Shown piece after piece: positions 5,561-12,264 of a stretch of 12,264 bases of DNA (positions are counted from its first letter, which is position 1; every line of letters starts with the position of its first letter). The position numbers were made by a program, and so were the translations under genes. Origin of the DNA: Piscirickettsiaceae bacterium (lineage in GTDB: Bacteria > Pseudomonadota > Gammaproteobacteria > Methylococcales > Cycloclasticaceae); NCBI GenBank assembly GCA_002401365.1, contig NVSW01000001.1:14496-26759 (forward strand), written 5' to 3'. The notes beneath the pieces are model-generated. The model saw nothing but the letters and a program-made list of their open reading frames with translations. It did no database searches and had not been told where the DNA came from.

Positions 5561-6661
5561 ATGTATTTAAATATTAATAAAGAAGACTTACTTAACCCCT
5601 TAGCAAAAGTCATTGGTGTTATTGAAAGAAGACAAACGTTGCCGGTTCTTTCGAACGTTTATTTGTTGGTTAAAAATAATTTACTAACATTAATTGGGAC
5701 AGATTTAGAAGTTCAAATCTCAGCAAAAATCCAAATCGATTGCAATGAGGAAATTAAAACCACCTTACCGGGAAGAAAGTTATTGGATATTTGTCGATCT
5801 TTGCCAGACGAGTCAAAAATCAAACTTAACTTTCAAGAGGGCAAAGTATTAATAAACTCAGGTAAAAGCCGGTTTGTTCTCCGAACGCTACCCGCAGCAG
5901 AATATCCTTTGTTTGATGAGCTTCAGTATATAAATGAGTTTTCAATTAATAGAGATGTTTTATTCAAAGCGTTTACAAAAACACTTTTTTGTATGGCGCA
6001 ACAGGATGTTAGGTATTATTTAAACGGACTAATGCTACAAATTTCAAACGGTGACGTTCAAGCGGTTGCTTCTGATGGCCACCGCTTAGCGTTGTTTCAG
6101 CATCAGTCTGAGGAAAATGACTTTTCAATGGAGCAAATCATATTGCCTCGAAAAGGCGCTCAAGAGGTTCTTAAATTACTTGATAAAGTAAAAAACGATG
6201 TTGATGTAAAAGTTGCAAAAAGCCACATTAAATTAACTATCGACGATGTTCAGTTGAACGCAAAATTGATTGACGGTCGCTTTCCAGACTTTAAAAACGT
6301 GTTGCCAGAAGAGAGTGAACATAATTTTAATATTGATAAGCAGTTATTCAAATCCGCTCTAAGTAGGGTTTCAATACTATCAAATGAAAAATATAAAGGC
6401 ATCCGGCTGGATTTAAGTAAGCAGTTGATGACTATTAATGCAAACAACCCAGAGCAAGATGAAGCAGATGAAGAGGTCACTATTGATTATGATGGCGAAG
6501 AAATGAGCATGGGCTTTAACTCCAGCTATTTGATGGATGCGTTAAACGTTATTGAATCCGATCTTGTTTATGTCTCTTTTACTGATACCAACAGCAGCTG
6601 CCTATTAGAAGATCCAACTGATAAATCTAGCAGATTTGTTATTATGCCCATGAGGCTATAA
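5561..6661 (+). CDS. dnaN: DNA polymerase III beta subunit (sliding clamp)
   Basis: DnaN forms the ring-shaped dimer that tethers DNA polymerase III and many repair proteins to DNA. The product is 366 residues, the same length as E. coli beta, consistent with three equal domains of about 120 residues. Recognisable segments are VIERRQTLPVLSNV near the N-terminus (20-33), LPAAEYPLF in domain I, VASDGHRLALF in domain II, DGRFPDFKNVLP at the start of domain III, and the C-terminal VIMPMRL that belongs to the protein-binding pocket. The ATG is preceded by AAGG with an 8-nt spacer. It follows dnaA after 168 bp and precedes recF by 27 bp, and is probably co-transcribed with recF and gyrB. Nothing is missing. 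Confidence 0.98.
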   Translation: MYLNINKEDLLNPLAKVIGVIERRQTLPVLSNVYLLVKNNLLTLIGTDLEVQISAKIQIDCNEEIKTTLPGRKLLDICRSLPDESKIKLNFQEGKVLINSGKSRFVLRTLPAAEYPLFDELQYINEFSINRDVLFKAFTKTLFCMAQQDVRYYLNGLMLQISNGDVQAVASDGHRLALFQHQSEENDFSMEQIILPRKGAQEVLKLLDKVKNDVDVKVAKSHIKLTIDDVQLNAKLIDGRFPDFKNVLPEESEHNFNIDKQLFKSALSRVSILSNEKYKGIRLDLSKQLMTINANNPEQDEADEEVTIDYDGEEMSMGFNSSYLMDALNVIESDLVYVSFTDTNSSCLLEDPTDKSSRFVIMPMRL

Positions 6662-6688
6662 GCGCGTTCTTTGAAGCAGAGTTGGTTT

Positions 6689-7762
6689 ATGTTGTCTGAG
6701 GTTAAAATTAATAATGTTAGGAACATAAAAAAAGGACATTTAAAGCTATCAAACAATATAAATATAATAGTTGGTCCTAATGGAAGCGGTAAAACATCGG
6801 TTCTGGAAGCTATTTATTTGTTGAGCCGGTCTAGATCATTTAGAACCCAGTCGATAAACAACGTAAGGACAAAAGGTGAAGAGCATCTGGTTGTTTATGG
6901 AGCAACTGAAGAAAAAGAAAGAACAAACCAAATTGCAATAAAAAAAAGCCCCAAAGAAACAAAAATAAGAATAAATGGCAAAAACGAGAAAAAGGCTTCA
7001 GAGCTTTCTGAGCACCTAAAAGTGCACTTAATAAGGCCCGAATCACAAACACTATTAGAGCGAGGGTCTTCAGCAAGAAGAACGTTTATTGATTGGGGAG
7101 TGTTTCACGTGAAACAGTCTTTTTTGGCGAAAGCAAAAACATATAACCATTTGTTAAAACAACGAAACAAACTGCTAAAGCAGCGCGACCAATCCACGCT
7201 ATCAACTTGGAGCGAGAAGCTTGCAGAATACGGTACAATAGTCGATAAAGAGAGAGAGGCCTATTTGGTTCTTTTGCAACAAGAGCTAAAGAAGACGGTT
7301 TTGGCTCTTCTGGGTGATGTTGATATTAGCTTAACGTATGAAAAAGGCTGGAGTGATAAGCTAAACCTAGGTTCGGCTTTAATTAATTCTTTGGACAGGG
7401 ATTTGTTTAAAGGCTATACAACAGTTGGGCCACACAAGGCCGACATTGTTTTAAGGGTCGGCTCCTATTTGGCGCAGGACTACTTATCAAGAGGCCAGGT
7501 TAAGCTGCTGGTAATGGCGCTGTATTTGGCGCAAATCAGGTTGTTGCGAAACATAGGCAACCAAGACGTGTGTGTGTTGGTGGACGACTTATCTGCCGAA
7601 CTCGACAAGAAAAATGTAAATAAGGTGTTAATGCTTTTGTATAAAACAGGGGCTCAAATACTGCTAACGGCGACAAGCTTGGAGTCGCTTACAGAGTGGT
7701 CGGTGTTAGCGGATACAAAAACGTTTCACGTGGAACAAGGGTTAATAACAGAAGGTGCATAG
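6689..7762 (+). CDS. recF: DNA replication and repair protein RecF
   Basis: RecF is an SMC-like ATPase that works with RecO and RecR to load RecA at gapped DNA and stalled forks. I chose ATG at 6689, which gives 357 residues, exactly the E. coli length, and the normal LxxVKINNVRNI opening. A TTG at 6671 would add six residues without a usable ribosome-binding site. Motifs are Walker A GPNGSGKT (29-36), the RRTFIDWGVFHV segment (130-141), the ABC signature LSRGQ (266-270) and Walker B VLVDDLSAELD (296-306). Two ParB-binding sites are embedded in the coding sequence, encoding the VFHVK and TFHVEQ stretches. The stop codon TAG is followed at once by the GTG of gyrB. Confidence 0.97.
   Translation: MLSEVKINNVRNIKKGHLKLSNNINIIVGPNGSGKTSVLEAIYLLSRSRSFRTQSINNVRTKGEEHLVVYGATEEKERTNQIAIKKSPKETKIRINGKNEKKASELSEHLKVHLIRPESQTLLERGSSARRTFIDWGVFHVKQSFLAKAKTYNHLLKQRNKLLKQRDQSTLSTWSEKLAEYGTIVDKEREAYLVLLQQELKKTVLALLGDVDISLTYEKGWSDKLNLGSALINSLDRDLFKGYTTVGPHKADIVLRVGSYLAQDYLSRGQVKLLVMALYLAQIRLLRNIGNQDVCVLVDDLSAELDKKNVNKVLMLLYKTGAQILLTATSLESLTEWSVLADTKTFHVEQGLITEGA
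7101..7116. promoter_or_regulatory. parS: Perfect parS centromere site inside recF
   Basis: TGTTTCACGTGAAACA is a perfect 16-bp palindrome and fully matches the bacterial parS consensus TGTTYCACGTGRAACA bound by chromosomal ParB. It overlaps the recF codons for V138-Q143, in the conserved WGVFHV motif. A chance exact match in 12 kb is of the order of a few in a million, and location within a few kb of oriC is the norm for parS. The site would nucleate ParB spreading for ParA-driven origin segregation. Confidence 0.9.
7722..7737. promoter_or_regulatory. parS: Second, near-perfect parS site at the 3' end of recF
   Basis: CGTTTCACGTGGAACA matches the degenerate parS consensus TGTTYCACGTGRAACA at 15 of 16 positions, differing only at the first base. 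It encodes T345-Q350 of RecF (TFHVEQ), and lies about 620 bp from the perfect site and 26 bp before gyrB. The inner 14 bases are fully consensus, so ParB binding is likely though possibly weaker. Confidence 0.75.
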
Positions 7763-10180
7763 GTGAGTAAAGACAATAAAGTAACAGGGTCGTACGACTC
7801 AACAAGCATACAGGTCTTAAAGGGTTTGGATGCGGTTAGAAAAAGGCCGGGGATGTATATTGGTGATACGGATGATGGAACGGGTTTGCATCACATGGTG
7901 TTTGAGGCGGTAGACAACTCGATTGATGAAGCGTTGGCCGGGTATTGCACAGAGGTTGGTGTCGTTATTCATGATGATAACTCGGTGTCAATAATGGATG
8001 ATGGGCGAGGTATACCTGTTGATATTCACGAGGAAGAGGGGCGCTCTGCAGCGGAGGTCATTATGACTATTCTGCATGCCGGTGGTAAGTTTAATGATAA
8101 TGCCTATAAGGTTTCAGGTGGTTTGCACGGGGTGGGTGTTTCAGTTGTAAACGCGCTTTCTGAGGTGCTGGAGCTAACCGTTAAACGGGATGGTAAGGAG
8201 CATTACCAAAAGTATGTTAATGGAGACCCTGTTGAGCCTCTAAAGGTTGTTGGGGACTCTGATCAAACGGGAACCACGATTCGCTTTAAACCAAGTGACG
8301 CCATCTTTAAAAACATAGAGTTTCATTTTGAAATTTTATCAAAGCGGCTTAGGGAGCTTTCCTTTTTAAACTCGGGCGTAAAGATTCGTTTGTCTGATGA
8401 AAGAACCGCAAAAGAAGAGCTGTTCGAATACGAAGGTGGAATTAAGGCCTTCGTTGAACATTTAAATAAAAACAAAACGGGCATTCATGAAAACGTTGTT
8501 TATTTTAATGTCGAAAAAAAGGGCGTTGTTGTGGAGGTTGCTTTGCAATGGAATGACTCATATCAAGAAAACATTCTTTGTTATACCAATAATATTCCTC
8601 AACGAGATGGCGGCTCCCATTTGGCGGGGTTCAGGGCGGGCCTAACGAGAACATTGAATCAGTATATTGAAAGCCAGGGGTTGGCAAAAAAACAAAAGGT
8701 TGCAACATCCGGTGATGATGCCAGAGAGGGGTTAACGGCTGTTTTGTCGATAAAGGTTCCAGACCCAAAGTTTTCTTCACAAACGAAAGATAAGCTGGTT
8801 TCTTCTGAAGTGAAGCCGATTGTGGAGGCGTGTGTTTCGGAAAACTTACAGGATTTTTTGTTAGAAAACCCTGCTGAAGCAAAAAATATTGCTGGGAAAA
8901 TGCTGGAAGCGGCTCGAGCAAGAGACGCGGCTAGAAAAGCAAGGGAAATGACAAGACGAAAATCTGCGCTTGATATAGCCGGCTTACCAGGCAAGTTGGC
9001 AGATTGCCAAGAAAAGGATCCGGCGCTTTCTGAAATATTTCTAGTGGAGGGCGATTCTGCTGGCGGCTCTGCTAAACAAGGAAGGGATAGACGAACACAA
9101 GCGATCTTGCCGTTAAAAGGGAAGATTCTAAATGTGGAGCGGGCTCGGTTTGACAAAATGCTTTCTTCCGAAGAGGTGGGGACGCTTATAACAGCCCTAG
9201 GTTGCGGGATAGGAAAAGAAGAGTATAAGCCAGAAAACTTACGCTACCATAAGATAATTATTATGACGGATGCGGATGTCGATGGTTCGCATATCCGGAC
9301 GTTATTATTGACGTTTTTTTATCGTCAAATGCCTGAGCTAATAGAAAATGGAAACGTGTATATTGCTCAGCCACCGTTATACAAGGTGAAGAAGGGTAAG
9401 CAAGAGTACTATGTAAAAGATGATAATGAATTAAACAGTTATTTGTTACAGCTAGCGTTAGAAAAAGCGAGTTTAGTGATTAATGAGTCTACGCCACCAA
9501 TTAGCGGTCTTGCCTTAGAGCAGCTTGCTAAAGAGCATATTAAAATAGATGGTATTATTTCTCGTTTATCGAGTCGTTATGATCAGGCCATTCTTAATGA
9601 GCTGCTATCGGCAAACGAGCTGCGGGCGGATGATTCGTTAGATAAAATAAATGAGTGGGTAAAAGAGTTGGAGCTTAGACTTAATGATAATGACAACAGC
9701 CCAACAAAGTATCAGCTTAGTGTTCAAGAAGCTGACAACAGCTGGTTAATAAGCTGTGTAACAGTCTCTCATGGTGTTAAAAAAGAATTTCCAATTACCC
9801 CTTTATTTTTCAAGTCAACAGAATATAAAAGAATTCTAGGTTTTGGTAACACTGTAAAAGGATTGTTTGTTGAAAGCTCTTATCTACTGATGGGGGATAA
9901 AAAGTACTCCGTCGGTACCTTTAAAGAGGTTTTTGAACTGTTAATGAAAGAAGCAAGAAAAGGCCAGCAGATTCAACGTTATAAAGGCTTGGGGGAAATG
10001 AATCCTGAGCAGCTATGGGAAACGACGTTAGATGCAGATGCTCGTCGCTTATTGCAGGTAAGGGTTGAAGATGCGATAACAGCTGACGAGGTGTTTACAA
10101 CATTGATGGGGGAAGAGGTTGAGCCGCGCCGTTTGTTTATAGAAAAAAACGCACTTGAAGTGTCAAATCTTGACGTCTAA
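7763..10180 (+). CDS. gyrB: DNA gyrase subunit B
   Basis: GyrB is the ATPase subunit of the GyrA2B2 type II topoisomerase that introduces negative supercoils. It is the target of aminocoumarins. The 805-residue protein has the full gammaproteobacterial length (804 in E. coli), including the large C-terminal insertion. The GHKL ATPase shows EAVDNSIDEAL (48-58), DDGRGIP (79-85) and GGLHGVGVSVVNALS (119-133). The TOPRIM domain shows EGDSAGGS (429-436), PLKGK (450-454) and DADVDG (503-508). The tail carries QRYKGLGEMNPEQLWETT (738-755). The aspartate and lysine positions linked to quinolone resistance in E. coli (D426, K447) are unchanged. GTG at 7763 directly follows the recF stop with no gap, and AGAAGG in the end of recF lies about 7 nt upstream as ribosome-binding site. 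Confidence 0.98.
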   Translation: MSKDNKVTGSYDSTSIQVLKGLDAVRKRPGMYIGDTDDGTGLHHMVFEAVDNSIDEALAGYCTEVGVVIHDDNSVSIMDDGRGIPVDIHEEEGRSAAEVIMTILHAGGKFNDNAYKVSGGLHGVGVSVVNALSEVLELTVKRDGKEHYQKYVNGDPVEPLKVVGDSDQTGTTIRFKPSDAIFKNIEFHFEILSKRLRELSFLNSGVKIRLSDERTAKEELFEYEGGIKAFVEHLNKNKTGIHENVVYFNVEKKGVVVEVALQWNDSYQENILCYTNNIPQRDGGSHLAGFRAGLTRTLNQYIESQGLAKKQKVATSGDDAREGLTAVLSIKVPDPKFSSQTKDKLVSSEVKPIVEACVSENLQDFLLENPAEAKNIAGKMLEAARARDAARKAREMTRRKSALDIAGLPGKLADCQEKDPALSEIFLVEGDSAGGSAKQGRDRRTQAILPLKGKILNVERARFDKMLSSEEVGTLITALGCGIGKEEYKPENLRYHKIIIMTDADVDGSHIRTLLLTFFYRQMPELIENGNVYIAQPPLYKVKKGKQEYYVKDDNELNSYLLQLALEKASLVINESTPPISGLALEQLAKEHIKIDGIISRLSSRYDQAILNELLSANELRADDSLDKINEWVKELELRLNDNDNSPTKYQLSVQEADNSWLISCVTVSHGVKKEFPITPLFFKSTEYKRILGFGNTVKGLFVESSYLLMGDKKYSVGTFKEVFELLMKEARKGQQIQRYKGLGEMNPEQLWETTLDADARRLLQVRVEDAITADEVFTTLMGEEVEPRRLFIEKNALEVSNLDV

Positions 10181-10194
10181 GAAAGGAGAAAGCT

Positions 10195-11085
10195 ATGCGC
10201 TGGAGGGGCCGTCGAAGCAGTAGTAATCTTGAAGATCAACGCAATATGCAAATTAGAGGAGGCGCGGCTGGCGGGGGTATGTTGCGGTTGCTACCGATAG
10301 TGTTTAAGTTCTTGGGCTTTAAAGGAACAGCTATAGTGGCCGCAGGATTTTTGGGCTACGGTTTGTTGACCGGTAACCTTAGCGGTATGCTGGGTTTGCA
10401 GCAAAACGCACCAGCAACGTCCTCAAATAAACCGCTACAGCAATCGACAGAAGAAAAAGAGTTGGCTAAATTTGTGGGCGTTATTCTTGCTGATACGGAA
10501 GAGACGTGGCAAAGTTTATTTAGTCAGATGGGTAAGGTTTATAAAGAACCGAAGTTAATACTGTTTAGAGACAGGGTGAATTCTGCGTGTGGCTTAGGGC
10601 AGGCGGCAATGGGGCCTTTTTATTGTCCAGCAGATCAAAAGGTATATATTGACTTGGGGTTTTATGAGCAATTAAAAAATAAATTTAACGCGCCGGGTGA
10701 TTTTGCCCAAGCCTATGTTATTGCCCATGAAGTGGGTCATCATGTACAAACTCTGTTAGGAGTGTCTGCTTCGGTACAAAAGGCAAAACAAGGGCTAAGT
10801 AAAAAAGATGCAAACAAGTTGTCTGTAAAGCAAGAGCTTCAGGCGGATTGTTTTGCGGGGATATGGGCCTATCATGCGGGTAATGTTAGGCAGTTATTGG
10901 AAGACGGCGATATTGAAGAGGGTCTAACCGCGGCCAGCGCGATTGGTGATGATACGTTACAAAGACAAGCTGGCGGCACAGTGAGCCCCGACTCTTTTAC
11001 TCATGGAAGCGCTGTACAACGAGTGAAATGGTTTAAAACCGGCCTCTCAAAAGGGAAAATAAGTGTTTGTGATACATTTAAATAA
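10195..11085 (+). CDS. ypfJ: YpfJ-type neutral zinc metallopeptidase, membrane-anchored
   Basis: This is a putative zinc peptidase of the YpfJ family (Zn_peptidase, Pfam PF04228), whose physiological substrate is unknown. The 296-residue product opens with the family's MRWRGRRSSSNLEDQR head. It then has a glycine-rich stretch and a single hydrophobic segment (about 32-57) that should anchor it with the rest outside the cytoplasm. The catalytic HEVGHH is at 178-183, where His178 and His182 are zinc ligands and Glu179 the base. QELQADCFAG (213-222) supplies the likely third ligand Glu214. Cysteines at 132 and 144 flank GLGQAAMGPFY and could form a disulfide. An excellent Shine-Dalgarno AAGGAG (10183-10188) lies 6 nt before the ATG. 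The gene starts 14 nt after gyrB, with no terminator between. It is probably an added gene in this position. Confidence 0.92.
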   Translation: MRWRGRRSSSNLEDQRNMQIRGGAAGGGMLRLLPIVFKFLGFKGTAIVAAGFLGYGLLTGNLSGMLGLQQNAPATSSNKPLQQSTEEKELAKFVGVILADTEETWQSLFSQMGKVYKEPKLILFRDRVNSACGLGQAAMGPFYCPADQKVYIDLGFYEQLKNKFNAPGDFAQAYVIAHEVGHHVQTLLGVSASVQKAKQGLSKKDANKLSVKQELQADCFAGIWAYHAGNVRQLLEDGDIEEGLTAASAIGDDTLQRQAGGTVSPDSFTHGSAVQRVKWFKTGLSKGKISVCDTFK

Positions 11086-11094
11086 TAAAAAACT

Positions 11095-11472
11095 ATGAAT
11101 AATGAAACGATACTTAAAGAAGAGAAAATATCACTTACGGATACCCAGCTTAATGTAGCTGCTAAAAGTTTTGTTATAAATGAAATTGAGTCCATATATA
11201 TTGGAGAAACAAACCCTGCAAAAGAACGGGCTTATGTTTTCATTGCTATTGGGGCTGTATTGACAATATTTACGTCACGCTGGTTTATGGCCGGAGGCGT
11301 TCTTGCAATTTTGGCAGGGATAGTTACTTTTTTTGACTCTAGAAGAAAATACACGATTTATATAAAAACTAAAAAAGGCGACACTGCCGTGACAGCCGGC
11401 CACGACTTCAAGAGAATTAAAGCCATAAAAGAGCTTTTAACGAAAAAAACAACCCTCGGAGAGATCGTCTAA
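11095..11472 (+). CDS. Small two-helix membrane protein resembling DUF6232
   Basis: The function is unknown. The 125-residue product has a short soluble N-terminus with the strand-like pattern ISLTDTQLNVAAKSFVINEIESIYI (12-36). Two adjacent hydrophobic helices follow (about 46-60 and 63-80), split by SRWFMAGG. A basic turn, DSRRKYTIYIKTKKGD (81-96), and a helical C-terminus (104-116) complete it. This layout resembles the DUF6232 family of small membrane proteins, recognised from its pattern only. The ATG is 9 nt after the ypfJ stop with no evident Shine-Dalgarno (TAAAAAACT), so coupling to ypfJ is likely. Its stop codon TAA (11470-11472) overlaps the TAG stop of the opposing plsC by two bases, leaving no room for a terminator between the genes. 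Confidence 0.75.
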   Translation: MNNETILKEEKISLTDTQLNVAAKSFVINEIESIYIGETNPAKERAYVFIAIGAVLTIFTSRWFMAGGVLAILAGIVTFFDSRRKYTIYIKTKKGDTAVTAGHDFKRIKAIKELLTKKTTLGEIV

Positions 11473-12218
11473 GAGGTTTTTAGAGATATCTCGTCCATTC
11501 TTTCCTCTATCCAGTGTTCTGCTTGTTGGTTAAGCTCTCTGGCGGAAAGAGACTTGCTGTCTATCATTTTTCCGATACGAACTTGTATTGTGCCGGGGTA
11601 TTTAATAAAAGCGTTGCGCCGCCAAAATTCACCGGCGTTGTGAGCGACAGGAATAATGGGGTAGCCGGATTTTTCTGCGAGCAATGCCCCGCCGATCATA
11701 TACTTTCCTTTTTCGCCAGGGGCAATACGAGTTCCTTCTGGAAAAACAACCACCCACCGGCCAGATTTTAATCGTTCAGTTCCCTGTTTGATAATTTGTT
11801 TGAATGATTTGCTTTTTTTAGAGCGATCAATGGCGATTGGTTGAATAAGTGCAAGCGCCCAGCCAAACAAAGGAATCCACAGTAGCTCACGTTTTAATAC
11901 CCAGCATTGTTCAGGAAACATGACTTGTAGTGCAAATGTTTCCCAAGCGGACTGGTGCTTGCAGAAAATTATGCCATTACCCTTGATGTTTTCTGCTCCA
12001 ATGACGTTGAAATCAAGCTTACATATTACCTTAAGTCCTTTTATAACGAGCTTTGCCCAAGCACTTGCTATGGAATATCTGACGCGATATGAAAAAGGGA
12101 AAGACAGAAGCACGAGAGGGGCAAAAACAAAAAGGGTTATAACTTGAAAGATAAAAAACAGTACTGATCTTAGACCAAGAAAAAACAACTTAAGAGAGGA
12201 TGGCTTGGCTTGCATCAT
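11469..12218 (-). CDS. plsC: 1-acyl-sn-glycerol-3-phosphate acyltransferase (PlsC/LPLAT family)
   Basis: The predicted reaction is acylation of lysophosphatidic acid to phosphatidic acid at the inner membrane. The 249 residues start with a hydrophobic anchor (about 11-40). The motifs follow: KHQSAWETF (87-95), where the catalytic HX4D box is HX4E (His88, Glu93); GWALALIQPIAIDRS (119-133); FPEGTR (159-164); and IPVAHNAG (189-196). The HX4E form and the FGWALALIQPIAIDRS region closely resemble the Pseudomonas enzyme beside gyrB (PA0005 type), so the Glu is a subfamily trait and not damage. The start is an ATG ATG pair, and I give the first. Its ribosome-binding site is poor and it lies inside the end of the upstream gmhB-like frame, so coupling is likely. 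A different acyl acceptor cannot be excluded. Confidence 0.92.
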   Translation of the reverse strand: MMQAKPSSLKLFFLGLRSVLFFIFQVITLFVFAPLVLLSFPFSYRVRYSIASAWAKLVIKGLKVICKLDFNVIGAENIKGNGIIFCKHQSAWETFALQVMFPEQCWVLKRELLWIPLFGWALALIQPIAIDRSKKSKSFKQIIKQGTERLKSGRWVVVFPEGTRIAPGEKGKYMIGGALLAEKSGYPIIPVAHNAGEFWRRNAFIKYPGTIQVRIGKMIDSKSLSARELNQQAEHWIEERMDEISLKTS

Positions 12219-12264
12219 AGAGGTTCTCGTATATAGGATAAGGAAGAGAGGGGTTTTGTTGTTG
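12190..12264 (-). CDS. 3' end of a gene upstream of plsC, probably gmhB (partial)
   Basis: A minus-strand frame is open from the window edge to a TAA at 12190-12192 and encodes the last 24 residues, ending in PIYENLYDASQAILS. This resembles the 'P(V/I)Y-x-x-L...A-x-x-L' C-terminus of D-glycero-D-manno-heptose-1,7-bisphosphate 7-phosphatase (GmhB, lipopolysaccharide heptose synthesis). gmhB is also the gene expected here by synteny with Pseudomonas. It overlaps the plsC start by 29 nt. The identification rests on a short tail plus gene order. Confidence 0.45.
   Translation of the reverse strand, partial: QQQNPSLPYPIYENLYDASQAILS

Noticed and set aside
6671..6688. TTG start for recF giving 363 residues
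   Set aside because: No ribosome-binding site at proper distance. The ATG at 6689 gives the exact usual length and N-terminus.
7080..7120. parS palindrome as a transcription terminator hairpin
   Set aside because: It matches the ParB consensus exactly, lies mid-gene, and the following T-run (after AGTC) is offset and inside essential recF coding sequence.
8659..9156. 165-codon open frame on the minus strand inside gyrB
   Set aside because: It lies wholly opposite the conserved TOPRIM-adjacent part of gyrB and shows no recognisable domain. It is explained by the gyrB codon pattern.

Overview
The window is the replication-origin neighbourhood of a gammaproteobacterial chromosome. The gene order mnmE-yidC-yidD-rnpA-rpmH / dnaA-dnaN-recF-gyrB is the classic conserved oriC cluster. 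A plsC-type acyltransferase and what looks like the end of gmhB lie to the right, as in Pseudomonas and its relatives (Pseudomonadales in the broad sense, including Cellvibrionales-like marine bacteria). The DNA looks AT-rich by eye, most strongly from the rpmH-dnaA gap through dnaN, so a low-GC marine or host-associated member of that group is more likely than Pseudomonas itself. I cannot name a genus.

Left arm (about 102-3948, minus strand). A tightly packed operon reads leftward from a good sigma-70-like promoter in the rpmH-dnaA gap: rpmH (ribosomal protein L34), rnpA (RNase P protein), yidD, yidC (inner-membrane insertase) and mnmE (tRNA wobble-U GTPase). Junctions are overlaps of 4, 8 and 8 nt and then a 7-nt gap. 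rnpA starts with TTG overlapping the rpmH stop.

Origin core (3818-5560). The 249-bp rpmH-dnaA gap and the 168-bp dnaA-dnaN gap each hold one perfect DnaA box in an identical 12-bp context (TGTGGATAACTT). Together they are the best oriC candidates. The second gap also has a 9-bp perfect AT-rich inverted repeat followed by a T-run.

Right arm (4067-10180, plus strand). dnaA (GTG start), dnaN, recF and gyrB (GTG start directly abutting the recF stop) form the initiation, clamp, repair and gyrase series. recF contains a perfect 16-bp parS palindrome and a second near-perfect one, so the segregation centromere lies inside a replication/repair gene 2-4 kb from the origin.

Accessory end (10195-12264). 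After gyrB comes a YpfJ-type membrane-anchored zinc metallopeptidase, then a small two-helix membrane protein resembling DUF6232. Facing them is plsC on the minus strand, whose stop codon overlaps the stop of the small membrane gene. The plsC start overlaps the end of a gmhB-like frame that runs off the window.

I found no mobile element, CRISPR array, tRNA or rRNA. Nothing here looks like a wholly new system. The most notable points are the parS pair in recF, the two matched DnaA boxes, an unusual Arg-to-Cys change beside DnaA sensor 1, and the peptidase/DUF6232-like pair next to gyrB.
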